The position numbers and the translations under genes are program-made. Of a stretch of 64,000 nt of DNA, positions 55,955-64,000 are shown piece by piece (the first letter of the stretch is position 1; each line of letters begins with the position of its first letter). Under the pieces are notes generated by a model that was given only the letters and a program-made list of their open reading frames with translations, was not told the origin of the DNA and made no database searches. Source of the DNA: Motiliproteus sp. SC1-56 (lineage in GTDB: Bacteria > Pseudomonadota > Gammaproteobacteria > Pseudomonadales > Balneatricaceae); NCBI RefSeq assembly GCF_017309075.1, contig NZ_JAEMGS010000003.1:239128-303127 (forward strand). The letters are read 5' to 3'.

Positions 55955-56261
55955 GCCCATCACACCCGCCCCCTGCGCCTGGAGCAGCCCTGAGCCTGAA
56001 AAAGCCCTGAGTCTGCCCCGCCTGAAAACGCCCTGGCCGAGCGCGGCAGTTCGGCGTATTCCTTGGCAAACCCACCGGGTGCCGAACTGAAATTTTTTTC
56101 AGCCGCGTTAGCCGTTTCTTTTCATAAACATACCTCCCTGCCATCCCCCGGCCGCCTGTTCAAAATGCGAACAGCCGTTGAAATCAGTCTGCGGCCTCGG
56201 TACCATTTTTATTGATTGAACGTTCAATTAACAAAAGCCGTGCCGTTACAGCGACAACGAA
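55955..56261. other. Intergenic region upstream of betI
   Basis: About 307 bp without a gene. Its 3' part holds the BetI operator and presumably the betIBA promoter; nothing else is recognisable. Confidence 0.5.
56212..56231. promoter_or_regulatory. BetI operator
   Basis: TTGATTGAACGTTCAATTAA contains the perfect palindrome ATTGAACGTTCAAT (56216-56229), the known form of BetI-binding sites. It lies 30 bp before the betI start and should make the cluster choline-inducible. Confidence 0.85.
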
Positions 56262-56858
56262 ATGCCCAAGATCGGAATTAAAGACGCCCGCAGACAGCTG
56301 TTGATCGACGCCACCATGGCCTCGATTGCCGAGCTGGGTATGCAGAACACCACCATCCTCAGCATCAGCAAGCGCGCGGGCATGTCGTCCGGCATTATCA
56401 GCCACTATTTCGGCGGCAAGCAGGGGCTGATCGAAGCGGCCCTGCGCTACATGCTGCACCAGCTGGGTGACGAGCTGCGCCAGCGCATGGCCCGCACCGA
56501 CGGCTCCCCCCTGCAGCGGCTGAACTGCATTGTCGAGGCCAACTTTTCCGAGTTTCAGCGCTCGCCGCTGGCGGCCAAAACCTGGCTGAGTTTCTGGGCC
56601 CGCTCCATGCACGAGCCCGGCCTGAAGCGCCTGCAGCAAATCAACAACGCTCGACTCTACAGCAACCTGCGCTACTCCTTCGCCCAGGTACTGGATGCCA
56701 GTGAAGCCACCGCCGCGGCTCGCCAGACCGCGGCCCTGGTGGACGGCTTCTGGCTGCGCAGCGCCCTCAGCCTGGACCCGGAAGAGAGCTTCGAAACCGG
56801 CGAGCAGCTGTGCAAGCGCTTCGTCAAAGACGCACTGAACCAACGCACCAATCTGTAA
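56262..56858 (+). CDS. betI: BetI, TetR family repressor of choline genes
   Basis: 198-residue TetR repressor. The helix-turn-helix region reads [46 protein letters not shown], and [43 protein letters not shown] is characteristic of BetI. It dissociates from DNA when choline is bound. First gene of betI-betB-betA, with its operator just upstream; the next gene starts 17 bp after its stop. Confidence 0.93.
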   Translation: MPKIGIKDARRQLLIDATMASIAELGMQNTTILSISKRAGMSSGIISHYFGGKQGLIEAALRYMLHQLGDELRQRMARTDGSPLQRLNCIVEANFSEFQRSPLAAKTWLSFWARSMHEPGLKRLQQINNARLYSNLRYSFAQVLDASEATAAARQTAALVDGFWLRSALSLDPEESFETGEQLCKRFVKDALNQRTNL

Positions 56859-56875
56859 ACGCGAGAACCCCCGTT

Positions 56876-58345
56876 ATGCCTGATTCACTCCCCCGTTATC
56901 AGAACTTCGTACATGGCCGCTTCCTGGCCAACCGCAGCGGCGAGACCTTTCCCGTGGTCAATCCGGGCACCGGCGAGGTGATCTACGAAGTGGAAGTCGC
57001 GGACGCCGCCATCCGCGAGGCCGCCATTGAAAGCGCCAAGCAGGGGTTCGCCGAGTGGTCGGCGATGCCGGCCATTGAACGCAGCCGGATTCTGCTCAAG
57101 GCCGTCGCCCTGCTGCGCGAGCGCAACGACGCGCTGGCCGCGGTGGAAGTGCGGGATACCGGCAAGCCGCTGCAGGAGGCCGAGGCGGTTGACGTGGTGA
57201 CCGGCGCGGATGTGATCGAATACTTCGCCGGCCTTGCCCCCTCCGTTGAAGGCATCCAGCAGGACCTGGGCGGCGATTTCTACTACACCCGCCGCGAGCC
57301 CCTGGGCGTCTGCGCCGGTATCGGCGCCTGGAACTACCCGCTCCAGATCGCCTGCTGGAAATCAGGCCCCGCGCTGGCCGCCGGCAACGCGCTGCTGTTC
57401 AAGCCCTCCGAGGAGACCCCGCTGGGCGCCATCAAGCTTGCGGAGATCTTCATCGAGGCCGGCGTCCCGGCGGGAGTCTTCAATGTGGTACAGGGCGCCG
57501 CCGAGGTGGGCGAGTGGCTGACGCACCACCCGGAGATCGAGAAAGTCTCCTTCACCGGGGAGGTAGGCACCGGCAAGAAAGTAATGGCAGCCGCCGCCTC
57601 CACCCTCAAGGAGGTGACCATGGAGCTGGGCGGCAAGTCGCCCCTGATCATCTTCGACGATGCCGACCTGGAGAACGCCGTCTCCGCGGCCATGGTGGGC
57701 AACTTTTACACCCAGGGGGAGATCTGTACCAACGGCACCCGCGTATTTGTCCAGGAAGGCATTTATCACGCATTCATGGCGCGGCTGCTGGAGCGCACCC
57801 GCAACAACATCAAGGCCGGGGATACCATGGATCCGGCGACCAACTTCGGCGCCCTCATCTCCGCCAAGCACCGGGAGCTGGTGCTTGACTATATCGCCAA
57901 GGGCAAGGCGGAAGGGGCAACCCTGGTCGAAGGCGGCGAACCCCTGGCGCCGGCAGCGGCCGAGGGGGGCTTCTTCGTGGCGCCCACCATCTTCACCGAC
58001 TGCACCGATGAGATGACCATCGTCAAAGAAGAGATATTCGGACCGGTGATGTCCATCCTCACCTTCTCCGACGAGGACGAGGTGATCAAGCGCGCCAACG
58101 ACACCGAGACGGGGCTGGCCGCCGGCGTCTTCACCAACGACATCCGCCGCGCCCACCGGGTGATCCACCAGATCGACGCCGGTATCTGCTGGATCAACAG
58201 CTACGGCGCCTCCCCGGCGGAGATGCCGGTGGGCGGCTACAAGCTCTCCGGCATCGGCCGGGAGAACGGTCGCGTCACCCTTGAGCAATACACCCAGATC
58301 AAGTCGGTCTACGTCGGCATGGCGGACATCGACGCGCCGTTCTGA
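56876..58345 (+). CDS. betB: Betaine aldehyde dehydrogenase
   Basis: 489 residues. Oxidises betaine aldehyde to glycine betaine with NAD(P). Aldehyde dehydrogenase motifs: cofactor-binding [29 protein letters not shown], catalytic glutamate in [10 protein letters not shown], and the nucleophilic cysteine in [12 protein letters not shown], the C-TNGTRVF context specific to BetB. The ATG at 56876 starts [16 protein letters not shown]; an in-frame ATG at 56810 would overlap betI and is not needed. It is between betI and betA, with a 31-bp gap to betA. Confidence 0.93.
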   Translation: MPDSLPRYQNFVHGRFLANRSGETFPVVNPGTGEVIYEVEVADAAIREAAIESAKQGFAEWSAMPAIERSRILLKAVALLRERNDALAAVEVRDTGKPLQEAEAVDVVTGADVIEYFAGLAPSVEGIQQDLGGDFYYTRREPLGVCAGIGAWNYPLQIACWKSGPALAAGNALLFKPSEETPLGAIKLAEIFIEAGVPAGVFNVVQGAAEVGEWLTHHPEIEKVSFTGEVGTGKKVMAAAASTLKEVTMELGGKSPLIIFDDADLENAVSAAMVGNFYTQGEICTNGTRVFVQEGIYHAFMARLLERTRNNIKAGDTMDPATNFGALISAKHRELVLDYIAKGKAEGATLVEGGEPLAPAAAEGGFFVAPTIFTDCTDEMTIVKEEIFGPVMSILTFSDEDEVIKRANDTETGLAAGVFTNDIRRAHRVIHQIDAGICWINSYGASPAEMPVGGYKLSGIGRENGRVTLEQYTQIKSVYVGMADIDAPF

Positions 58346-58376
58346 GCCGGTTGTCGAGTAGCGAGGTCTGACTGAT

Positions 58377-60065
58377 ATGAAAGAAAACCGATACGATTAC
58401 ATCATCGTGGGCGCGGGTTCCGCCGGCTGCGTGCTGGCCAACCGCCTCAGCGAGGACAGCGAGAAGTCCGTTTTGCTGCTGGAGACCGGCGGCAGCGACA
58501 AGAGCATCTTCATCCAGATGCCGACCGCCCTCTCCATTCCCATGAACACCAAGAAGTACGCCTGGCAGTTCGAAACCGAGCCCGAGCCCTACCTGGACAA
58601 CCGCCGCATGCACTGCCCCCGGGGCAAGGTGCTGGGCGGCTCTTCCTCCATCAACGGCATGGTCTACGTTCGTGGCCACGCCCGGGATTTCGACGAGTGG
58701 GAACAGGAAGGCGCCGAGGGCTGGGACTACCGCCACGTGCTGCCCTACTTCAAGAAGGCCGAAAGCTGGGCCTTTGGCGGTGACGCCTACCGGGGCGACG
58801 CAGGCCCGCTGGGGGTCAACAACGGCAACAACATGCAGAACCCGCTCTACAAGGCCTTTATCCAGGCGGGTGAGGATGCCGGCTACCTCAAAACCGACGA
58901 CTACAACGGCGCCCGGCAGGAAGGCTTCGGCCCCATGCACATGACCATCAAGCACGGGCGCCGCTGGTCTACCGCCAACGCCTACCTGCGCCCGGCCATG
59001 CAGCGCGCCAACCTCACCGTCATCCCCCATGCCCTGGTGCACAAGGTCCTGCTCGACGGCAAGACCGCCACGGGCGTTCGCTACGAAGTGGGCGGCCAGC
59101 TCCACGAGGCCCAGGCCGGGGCCGAGGTGATCCTCTCCGCGGGCTCCATCGGCTCGCCGCACCTGTTGCAACTGTCCGGCATCGGCAATCCCGAGGTGCT
59201 GAAAAAAGCCGGCATCGAGGTGCAGCACGCGCTGCCCGGGGTGGGTGAGAACCTGCAGGACCACCTGGAGTTCTACTTCCAGTTCCGCTGCAAGCAGCCG
59301 GTCTCGCTCAACCGCAAGCTGGACCTGTGGAGCAAGTTCAAGATCGGCCTGCGCTGGATCCTGAAAAAAGATGGCCTGGGCGCCACCAACCACTTCGAGT
59401 CCTGCGGCTTCATCCGCTCCAAGGCCGGGGTGGAGTGGCCGGATCTGCAGTACCACTTCCTGCCGGCGGCCATGCGCTACGACGGACGCGAAGCCTTCAA
59501 GGGGGATGGCTTCCAGCTGCACATCGGCCACAACAAGCCCAAGAGCCGCGGCTTTGTGCATGTCACCTCGGCGGACCCGAAAGCGCACCCGCGCATCCTG
59601 TTCAACTACCTGCAGCACGAAGATGACCGCGAAGGCTTTCGCGACTGCGTGCGCCTGACCCGGGAGATCATCAACCAGCCGGCGATGGACGCCTACCGCG
59701 GGGCGGAGATCCAGCCCGGCGAGAACGTGGTCAGCGACGAGCAGATCGATGCCTTCGTCCGCCAGGCGGTGGAGAGCGCTTATCACCCCTCCTGCTCCTG
59801 CAAGATGGGCCTTGATGACATGGCCGTGGTAGACCCGCAAACCCGGGTACGCGGCATCCAGAATCTTCGGGTGGTGGATTCGTCCATCTTCCCGACGATA
59901 CCCAACGGCAACCTGAACGCGCCCACCATCATGGTGGCCGAGCGGGCAGCCGACCTGATCCGCGGCAAGGAGCCGCTGCAACCTTCCGATGCGCCCGTCG
60001 TCATGGACGACCAATGGCAGGCCCGTCAACGACCGGGCGAGGCCAAGCGAGCAGTTAACCGATAA
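58377..60065 (+). CDS. betA: Choline dehydrogenase
   Basis: 562-residue FAD-dependent GMC oxidoreductase that oxidises choline to betaine aldehyde, membrane-associated and coupled to the respiratory chain. The FAD-binding [20 protein letters not shown] lies at 7-26, the GMC signature [29 protein letters not shown] at about 79-107, and the C-terminal [12 protein letters not shown]...[30 protein letters not shown] includes the active-site histidine and asparagine. Length is typical. It is followed by a 15-residue leader frame and a BCCT-like transporter gene. Confidence 0.94.
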   Translation: MKENRYDYIIVGAGSAGCVLANRLSEDSEKSVLLLETGGSDKSIFIQMPTALSIPMNTKKYAWQFETEPEPYLDNRRMHCPRGKVLGGSSSINGMVYVRGHARDFDEWEQEGAEGWDYRHVLPYFKKAESWAFGGDAYRGDAGPLGVNNGNNMQNPLYKAFIQAGEDAGYLKTDDYNGARQEGFGPMHMTIKHGRRWSTANAYLRPAMQRANLTVIPHALVHKVLLDGKTATGVRYEVGGQLHEAQAGAEVILSAGSIGSPHLLQLSGIGNPEVLKKAGIEVQHALPGVGENLQDHLEFYFQFRCKQPVSLNRKLDLWSKFKIGLRWILKKDGLGATNHFESCGFIRSKAGVEWPDLQYHFLPAAMRYDGREAFKGDGFQLHIGHNKPKSRGFVHVTSADPKAHPRILFNYLQHEDDREGFRDCVRLTREIINQPAMDAYRGAEIQPGENVVSDEQIDAFVRQAVESAYHPSCSCKMGLDDMAVVDPQTRVRGIQNLRVVDSSIFPTIPNGNLNAPTIMVAERAADLIRGKEPLQPSDAPVVMDDQWQARQRPGEAKRAVNR

Positions 60066-60229
60066 TTGCTTAAGGCCCTCCTGTCCCCGGGACCATCGTC
60101 CCGGGGCCGCAAGCCCTCAGGATTTCCCTATCAGCGCGGCGCAAGCATCGCCAAAAGCGACCGATAGGCAAGTCCTGGGTTTGTGTCCAATTCGAAATTC
60201 GACACGTAAAAGTAGAGGAGGAACACACC

Positions 60230-60277
60230 ATGCTGTTCAAACGTAGTAACAACACCAACCGAGGGGGACAGTTATGA
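60230..60277 (+). CDS. Putative 15-residue leader peptide
   Basis: Frame MLFKRSNNTNRGGQL with a very strong AGAGGAGG about eight bases before the ATG, ending in TGA that overlaps the transporter ATG (TTATGA at 60272-60277). Translation of the transporter would be coupled to it, although the transporter has its own GAGGGGG nearby. It may be a leader that sets expression, or a chance frame using an accessory ribosome site. Confidence 0.4.
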   Translation: MLFKRSNNTNRGGQL

Positions 60278-61497
60278 CGCTGTGGCTGTCCGCTGGCATG
60301 ATCTTCACCTTCGCCGCCATCGCAGTGATCCTGCTGAAGTGGGGCAACATGAAGGTGATCGGGGTCACCCCCGTGCACACCCTCACCTTCATCGCCATCC
60401 TGTTTACCTCCGGCCTCGACGTGGGACTGATCATGTTCCCGCTGACCGAGTTTGCCGGTTACGCCAACGTGGCGGAGAGTCCCGAGTACGGCTTTGCCAA
60501 CCCGCTGGCCATCGAGTTCGGCTTCTGGGCGTTTCTGATCTGGGGCTTCTACTTCCTGACCTGTTTCTACTTCGCGATCATCGAGCCGCGGGTGCAGTTC
60601 TTTGAAATCCCCCTGGTCAAGCTGATCAACAACGTGGTGATCATCGGTACCTGCGCCTTTACCGCCTACCTGCTGCTGGCGAACCTGCCCTGGTACCTGC
60701 CGCAGCTGGGCGATGGGGAGACCGTGGTACCGGCCTTCTACGCCATCGTGCTGGCGGCCATTGCCATGGCGGTCTACTCCAGCTCCAAGCTCAAGTACGT
60801 GCGTATCCTGAGCGTGGGCTCAAGCCTGCTGTTTATCGGGCTGATCTCGGTGATGTGGGTACGCGCCTTTGTCATCGGCCAGGGCTCGCCGGAGGACTTC
60901 TTCGGTACCGCAGGCCTTCTGAGCGAGTACTTCACCAACATCCACCAGTTCATCCTGCCCATCAATGACTACCACGAGTTCTACCTGTTCTGGTGGTTCG
61001 CCTGGAGCATCATGATCGGCCAGTTTACCGCCCGCTTTGTCAGCGGCATCCGTACCTGGCAGCTGCTGATCGCCATGCTGGTGATTCCCTCCATCGCGAT
61101 CGGTGTCTGGTTCACCGTGCTCTACCAGTACCACCACGAGGGCCTCGAGGTGATGGCGCTGACCAACATCGCGATGATCAGTGTCGGCGTACTGATGGTG
61201 ATCAACTCGCTGGATTCACTGATCCGCCTCTACACCGACAACCTCGGGCTCACCGCCGAGCGTTTCGGACGGGTCAATTACCTGCTGTTCAACTTCGTGG
61301 CCATGGTCGGCCTGACGATGCTGTTCAAGCTGGAGTTCCTCCAGATCCAGTGGGTCGGCGCCCTGGTGATCGCGCTTTACTTCGCCTGCTTCGCCTACAT
61401 CCTGGTGAAGGAGAGGAACACGGTCTTTGGCCTGAACTCATCGCCCAAGGAGAACATCCTCGACTTCCACCGGATCGAAGAGGTCGACGCCGCCTGA
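60274..61497 (+). CDS. Compact BCCT-like transporter (choline/betaine type)
   Basis: 407 residues with about 10 membrane segments. Segment FYLFWWFAWSIMIGQFTARFVSGIRT matches the BCCT signature (W-x-YWAWW...GxFIARISxGRT). BCCT proteins usually have 12 helices and more than 500 residues, so this one is short: the N-terminus begins directly with a helix (LWLSAGMIFTFAAIAVILL), and the cytoplasmic tails are reduced. By its place after betIBA it is expected to import choline or betaine. A GC stem terminator follows. The short length could reflect a distinct subfamily. Confidence 0.75.
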   Translation: MTLWLSAGMIFTFAAIAVILLKWGNMKVIGVTPVHTLTFIAILFTSGLDVGLIMFPLTEFAGYANVAESPEYGFANPLAIEFGFWAFLIWGFYFLTCFYFAIIEPRVQFFEIPLVKLINNVVIIGTCAFTAYLLLANLPWYLPQLGDGETVVPAFYAIVLAAIAMAVYSSSKLKYVRILSVGSSLLFIGLISVMWVRAFVIGQGSPEDFFGTAGLLSEYFTNIHQFILPINDYHEFYLFWWFAWSIMIGQFTARFVSGIRTWQLLIAMLVIPSIAIGVWFTVLYQYHHEGLEVMALTNIAMISVGVLMVINSLDSLIRLYTDNLGLTAERFGRVNYLLFNFVAMVGLTMLFKLEFLQIQWVGALVIALYFACFAYILVKERNTVFGLNSSPKENILDFHRIEEVDAA

Positions 61498-61514
61498 GCA
61501 AGCCGCTAAAACGA

Positions 61515-61546
61515 AGGGCTGGCCCTGAGGGCCGGCCCTTTTTTTT
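61515..61546 (+). terminator. Terminator after the BCCT-like gene
   Basis: Stem AGGGCTGGCCC (61515-61525), loop TGA, GGGCCGGCCCT (61529-61539), then a T-run. Confidence 0.9.
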
Positions 61547-62446
61547 ATTCTCGGCGCCGACAGTCGCCCCCCACTGACGCGAGGCCCGGCCCTCGCCAAT
61601 AAGGCCCTTAGCCGGTACCTTCCACAGCCTCACCACGCCCTTTAGCTTCCCCACAGGCAAAACCGGAACCCTGGCCAAGCCGCTCTAAAGTTGGGAGCTG
61701 GCAGCTATGGCGCCGGCGTCCACTTTGGCCCTCAAGCAAGCCTGATGCCTGAGCCCTGCTCAGTTTTCTCTCAGGCTGTTCGAGCACCACCCGGATGCGC
61801 GCGCTTTTAGTGCCCGACCATGTGAATGCATCCAGTATATTGAGGCGATAGCTCACAACTGGCTCGATTTGTCGGCACCCAAGGTACGGTTTGCGCTGGA
61901 AAGCCGAAAGCAAATACTTCATTATCATGGGGTTATGAAAACAGGACACGGTGATAACGCGCCAAGCCACCAAGAAATATGAGCCGGCTCGTTTTCATGG
62001 GAGGACGGTGCCGGGCGTTTCTGAAAAGTTTCTTTCAATCAGTCAGTTAGCGCCAAACATTCAGCGCATGAATACGAAAAAACGAGCCGGCTCAGTATTA
62101 ATAATGTTGCAGATGACGCCTATCGCTTTATAAACAAAGAGATAGGTTGCTTAAGAGTTGGTCTGATATATAAGAGGACTTGGCGTTAACTGAAAACTTT
62201 TTACCACCAGTGTGATTCAGAAAATGTCCAATATCTGGATGTTTTCATTCATGCTACCGTGTCCGCAAACGACGCGTTTGAACGGGTTCAACCGACGGCG
62301 TCATCGGTCACGGTTAAGGAATACAGCCTGATATGGGCTTTATTTTTTGTTGAAGTCCGCGATGGCTAGGGAGACTGTGTGAACCGTCGAGTCCGTGACA
62401 CCAAATCTGACTACTTTCCTTTGCTGGCCGTTATGGCATGGTCGGC
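61547..62446. other. Gene-poor, lower-GC accessory stretch
   Basis: About 900 bp between the bet transporter terminator and the first attC-like site. GC falls markedly after about 61,850. It holds a 16-bp inverted repeat pair (61980/62079) and a hairpin-forming inverted repeat at 62271-62302 (GACGC/GCGTC outside TTGAAC/GTTCAA). A GTTAACT at about 62183 resembles an integron core site. No coding frame is convincing. Confidence 0.5.
61980..62094. repeat. 115-bp segment bounded by 16-bp inverted repeats (MITE-like)
   Basis: TGAGCCGGCTCGTTTT (61980-61995) and its exact complement AAAACGAGCCGGCTCA (62079-62094) bound the segment. Each arm contains the self-complementary GAGCCGGCTC. No clear target duplication is seen. 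It could be a small non-autonomous element or a folded RNA. Confidence 0.45.
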
Positions 62447-62523
62447 GCACAACAGCAAATCGATACACGAGATCCCAATTGCAGAAAACGCAAGTGGGAC
62501 TCGTGATCTATGTCGTTATGTGC
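62447..62523 (+). repeat. Integron attC-like site 1
   Basis: Left core GCACAAC (62447-62453), a long imperfect stem (CACGAGATCCCA pairing with TGGGACTCGTG, one extrahelical base), and right core GTTATGTGC (62515-62523). The right core is the exact complement of the left core GCACATAAC of the next site at 62858, as expected when a cassette lies between. Length about 77 bp. Confidence 0.6.
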
Positions 62524-62623
62524 TTATCTGCGTCATAGCATATTGTTCCAAATCAACCTGCTAATATGGATTTTGTACTAATCTGATTAAGCTAAACTTT
62601 CTAAGTATCAAGGACAGATCATT

Positions 62624-62851
62624 ATGCGAAAGCTAAAAATAGAAACCTATCAAGGCAAAGAGCCGACTGAAACTATCCATATCCCTTTAGCATTAGTTAA
62701 TGTGCTAGCCAAAATGTTTGCGGGAAAGTCACATGAGTCAGTAGTATCTGCGATAAATGAAGCAGCCAAAATTAAAGAATTTAATGGTGTGGTATTAGAA
62801 ATTGAAGAGCATCAAAATGGCGGAGAGAAAACTATCTTTTCCATTGTTTAA
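62624..62851 (+). CDS. Integron gene-cassette protein, function unknown
   Basis: 75 residues, MRKLKIETYQGKEPTETIHIPLALVNVLAKMF... then AGKSHESVVSAINEAAKIKEFNGVVLEIEEHQNGGEKTIFSIV. A beta-strand, a helix (LALVNVLAKMFAG), a second helix (SVVSAINEAAKI) and a C-terminal pair of strands are predicted by eye; no signal or membrane segment. AAGGACAG precedes the ATG. GC content is far below the chromosome (roughly 38%), consistent with acquisition. The attC site begins only seven bases after the stop codon, the usual cassette arrangement. I do not recognise a family. Confidence 0.75.
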   Translation: MRKLKIETYQGKEPTETIHIPLALVNVLAKMFAGKSHESVVSAINEAAKIKEFNGVVLEIEEHQNGGEKTIFSIV

Positions 62852-62857
62852 TACAAC

Positions 62858-62985
62858 GCACATAACAAAGCATTTAAGAGTGACTCACAACGCTTGGCGA
62901 TCTCAGTTTAAACTTGGATTTAGTGTTTAAGGTGCAGTGGTTTAGGTTAGGTGTTTAGCGTTGTTCGCACCTTAATGCGGCTACA
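62858..62985 (+). repeat. Integron attC site 2, VCR-like, 3' end truncated
   Basis: Left core GCACATAAC (62858-62866), stem arm GCATTTAAGAGTG (62870-62882), L'' ACAACGCT (62887-62894), long loop with GTTT/TTAGTGTTT repeats, L' AGCGTTGT (62957-62964, exact complement of L''), stem arm CACCTTAATGC (62968-62978). The layout and wording closely resemble Vibrio VCR sites. The expected terminal GTTA core is missing: after AATGCGG the sequence becomes CTACATGG, so the site ends at about 62980. Confidence 0.82.
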
Positions 62986-63229
62986 TGGACTCCCCCTGGC
63001 ACCGCAAGGACTACACTGAATCTGTAAGGTCTTCGGACTGCCGCTCTACATTCGGCCTGTTGTTGGGTTCTCTGCCCTGGCCATGATGAAACGCGCTGAA
63101 CGGGCCCTCATTCGTTAGACGGCCTTTGTGGCCCCCGCATTAAACAGGTTTACCCGTTCTGGTCTGAGCCTTACGTCATCCGCTGCCCTCGCAATGTCCG
63201 GTGGGTGACTGTCGCGTTCGCCGCCCGCC
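62985..63229 (-). other. Non-coding end of the IS, candidate bridge (seek) RNA region
   Basis: About 245 bp downstream of the transposase stop with no coding frame. In IS1111-type elements this end encodes a structured guide RNA that pairs with target and donor DNA. Several short inverted segments are present but I cannot fold it reliably. The assignment follows from family knowledge. Confidence 0.4.
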
Positions 63230-63244
63230 TCAGGCGGCGAACGC
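63214..63244 (-). terminator. 12-bp perfect hairpin over the transposase stop codon
   Basis: GCGTTCGCCGCC (63214-63225), loop of 7, GGCGGCGAACGC (63233-63244); the transposase TGA lies in the loop. It has no T-run. It may protect the message, end translation-coupled transcription, or begin the structured RNA. Confidence 0.5.
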
Positions 63245-64000
63245 TTTGTATTCTGTTCCTGATCTCAACACCGCCCAGATAATCCGGGCATTCTTGGCAG
63301 CCAGCGCCACCGTTGCGCGTTTATAGCCGCGTCGCTCGATCACCCCTTTGCACCACTGGCTCAGTCGATCCTGCTTGTCTGCCACTCGGGCCAGCACCGC
63401 GCGGGTGCCGTGCACCAGTAACGTTCGCAGGTAGGTATCACCGCGTTTGGTGATTCGCCCCAGTCGGGGTTTTCCGCCGGTCGAGTACTGCCGCGGCACC
63501 AGCCCCAGCCAGGCGGCAAAGTCTCGCGCCTTGTGGAACTGCTGTGCGTTGCCCACCGAGGCGACGATGGCGGTGGCGGTCTGCGCACCCACCCCGGGAA
63601 TGGTCATCAGGCGCCGCACCGTTTCGCTGTGTTCAGCCACGATGTCGAAGCAGCGCTCCAGGTCGTCGATCCGCTGGTTGAGCACCTGCAGGTGCTCTTG
63701 GCACTCGCTCAGCAATGCACGGGCGATCACCGGCACCCCGTTCTCGGCATCTTCCAGCACCCGTGGCAGCTCCCGCTGCAAGGCCCAGCGGCTCTGGGGA
63801 ATGACGACCCCAAACTCGGCCAGTAATCCACGGACCTGATTAATCAGCGCGGTACGCTCCTTTACCCAGCCTGTGCGGATGCGGTGGGCGGCCAGTACGG
63901 CTTGCTGTTCGGCCGACTTGATGGGAACGAAGCGGGTTCTGGGCCGGGTCACGGCCTCGCAGATGGCATCGGCATCGTTGTTGTCATTCTTGGCCCCGGT
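63230..64000 (-). CDS. IS110/IS1111-type transposase, N-terminus beyond the window
   Basis: Recombinase of the IS110 family (DEDD RuvC-like N-domain plus Transposase_20 C-domain with a serine). The frame is open to the window edge; the last bases read TGAKNDNNDADAICEAVTRPRTRFVPIKSAEQQAV, which contains the KNDxxDA part of the DEDD site, so a GTG at 63952 is not the start. The C-terminal part has LMTIPGVGAQTATAIVASVG (helix-hairpin-helix) and FAAWLGLVPRQYSTGGKPRLGRITKRGDTYLRTLLVHGTRAVL. 257 residues are visible of about 340 expected. It lies on the strand opposite to the cassette gene. Confidence 0.92.
   Translation of the reverse strand, partial: TGAKNDNNDADAICEAVTRPRTRFVPIKSAEQQAVLAAHRIRTGWVKERTALINQVRGLLAEFGVVIPQSRWALQRELPRVLEDAENGVPVIARALLSECQEHLQVLNQRIDDLERCFDIVAEHSETVRRLMTIPGVGAQTATAIVASVGNAQQFHKARDFAAWLGLVPRQYSTGGKPRLGRITKRGDTYLRTLLVHGTRAVLARVADKQDRLSQWCKGVIERRGYKRATVALAAKNARIIWAVLRSGTEYKAFAA

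Larger units (their letters stand above)
62447..62985 (+). mobile_element. Integron cassette array without visible integrase (CALIN-like)
   Basis: Two attC-like sites flank one low-GC gene. No tyrosine-recombinase integrase gene is in the window on either strand, although one could lie beyond the window or downstream of the IS. Arrays of attC sites lacking an integrase are known as CALIN elements. Confidence 0.6.
62981..64000 (-). mobile_element. IS110 family (IS1111-type) insertion sequence, partial
   Basis: The element starts where attC site 2 breaks off and continues beyond the window. It contains the transposase gene and a 250-bp non-coding end. The outer border near 62980 is inferred from loss of the attC core, not from a terminal repeat. 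Confidence 0.75.

Noticed and set aside
54149..55963. 604-codon open frame antisense to the Na/Pi cotransporter
   Set aside because: Compositionally biased (Gly, His, Asp, Gln) and fully antisense to a clear transporter gene; no ribosome site or motif.
61951..62133. 60-codon frame through the MITE-like segment
   Set aside because: Spans the inverted repeats, no ribosome site, no resemblance to a protein family.
62379..62564. 61-codon frame across attC site 1
   Set aside because: It overlaps the recombination site stem, has no ribosome site, and has unlikely composition; not counted as a cassette gene.

Overview
The window is GC-rich (roughly 60-65% by eye) and densely packed, and it looks like the chromosome of a marine or halotolerant gammaproteobacterium, perhaps an Oceanospirillales-like one. 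That placement is an inference. It rests on a GlrK/QseG/GlrR-type operon, a homodimeric pyruvate dehydrogenase (AceE/AceF) next to a PdhR-like GntR regulator, phasins, TRAP transport, a choline-to-betaine (betIBA) cluster and a VCR-like integron attC site at the right end. No rRNA, tRNA or CRISPR array was seen.

Layout. 1-6.9 kb: a diguanylate cyclase cut by the window edge, a DnaJ-related protein, two small membrane proteins, GAPDH, a small exported protein, two tandem phasins with matching promoters, and pdxJ with a radical-SAM gene. 7-16.5 kb: isovaleryl-CoA dehydrogenase, pyruvate kinase, a truncated-globin plus class III cyclase pair, a TetR regulator divergent from acetoacetyl-CoA synthetase, a LuxR-type regulator, a thioesterase and a DUF3014 protein. 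16.5-25.7 kb: pirin, an unusual protein kinase, the branched-chain 2-oxoacid dehydrogenase operon (E1 alpha, E1 beta, E2), exopolyphosphatase and a GNAT/LuxI-like protein. 26-37 kb: glrK-qseG-glrR, a methyltransferase, yidD, an SLC5-STAC protein without a kinase, a CDGSH protein, an M48 lipoprotein protease, cysK and a PAS-GGDEF-EAL protein. 37.5-43 kb: aceF, aceE and pdhR. 43.4-50.4 kb: a TakP-like TRAP transporter and a FAD/Fe-S D-lactate dehydrogenase that diverge from a 940-bp control region. 50.4-61.5 kb: UspA, an AEC transporter, a ROK kinase, PAS-GGDEF, a Na/Pi cotransporter, and betI-betB-betA with a compact BCCT-like transporter. 61.5-64 kb: low-GC accessory DNA.

How the genes fit together. 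One theme is leucine and branched-chain catabolism. The bkd operon makes isovaleryl-CoA, LiuA oxidises it, and acetoacetyl-CoA synthetase activates acetoacetate, the end product of leucine breakdown. The liuA and aacS promoters are near copies of each other: each has two ATACG-N4-CGTAT dyads 35 bp apart, one over the -35 and one over the -10, and the TetR gene sits beside one of them. A second theme is lactate and pyruvate: TRAP uptake, D-lactate dehydrogenase and pyruvate dehydrogenase, with four TGGT-N3-ACCA dyads in the shared control region and two TGTAG-N5-CTACA dyads in front of aceEF. A third is choline to betaine conversion. The two phasin genes share a promoter design in which two TGC-N3-GCA dyads, 65-66 bp apart, bracket the core promoter.

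The right end carries two attC-like sites flanking a single low-GC cassette gene, with no integrase visible in the window. The second attC ends abruptly without its terminal GTT, and an IS110/IS1111-type element follows. Its transposase runs off the window, and its 250-bp non-coding end is where elements of this group encode their guide (bridge) RNA.
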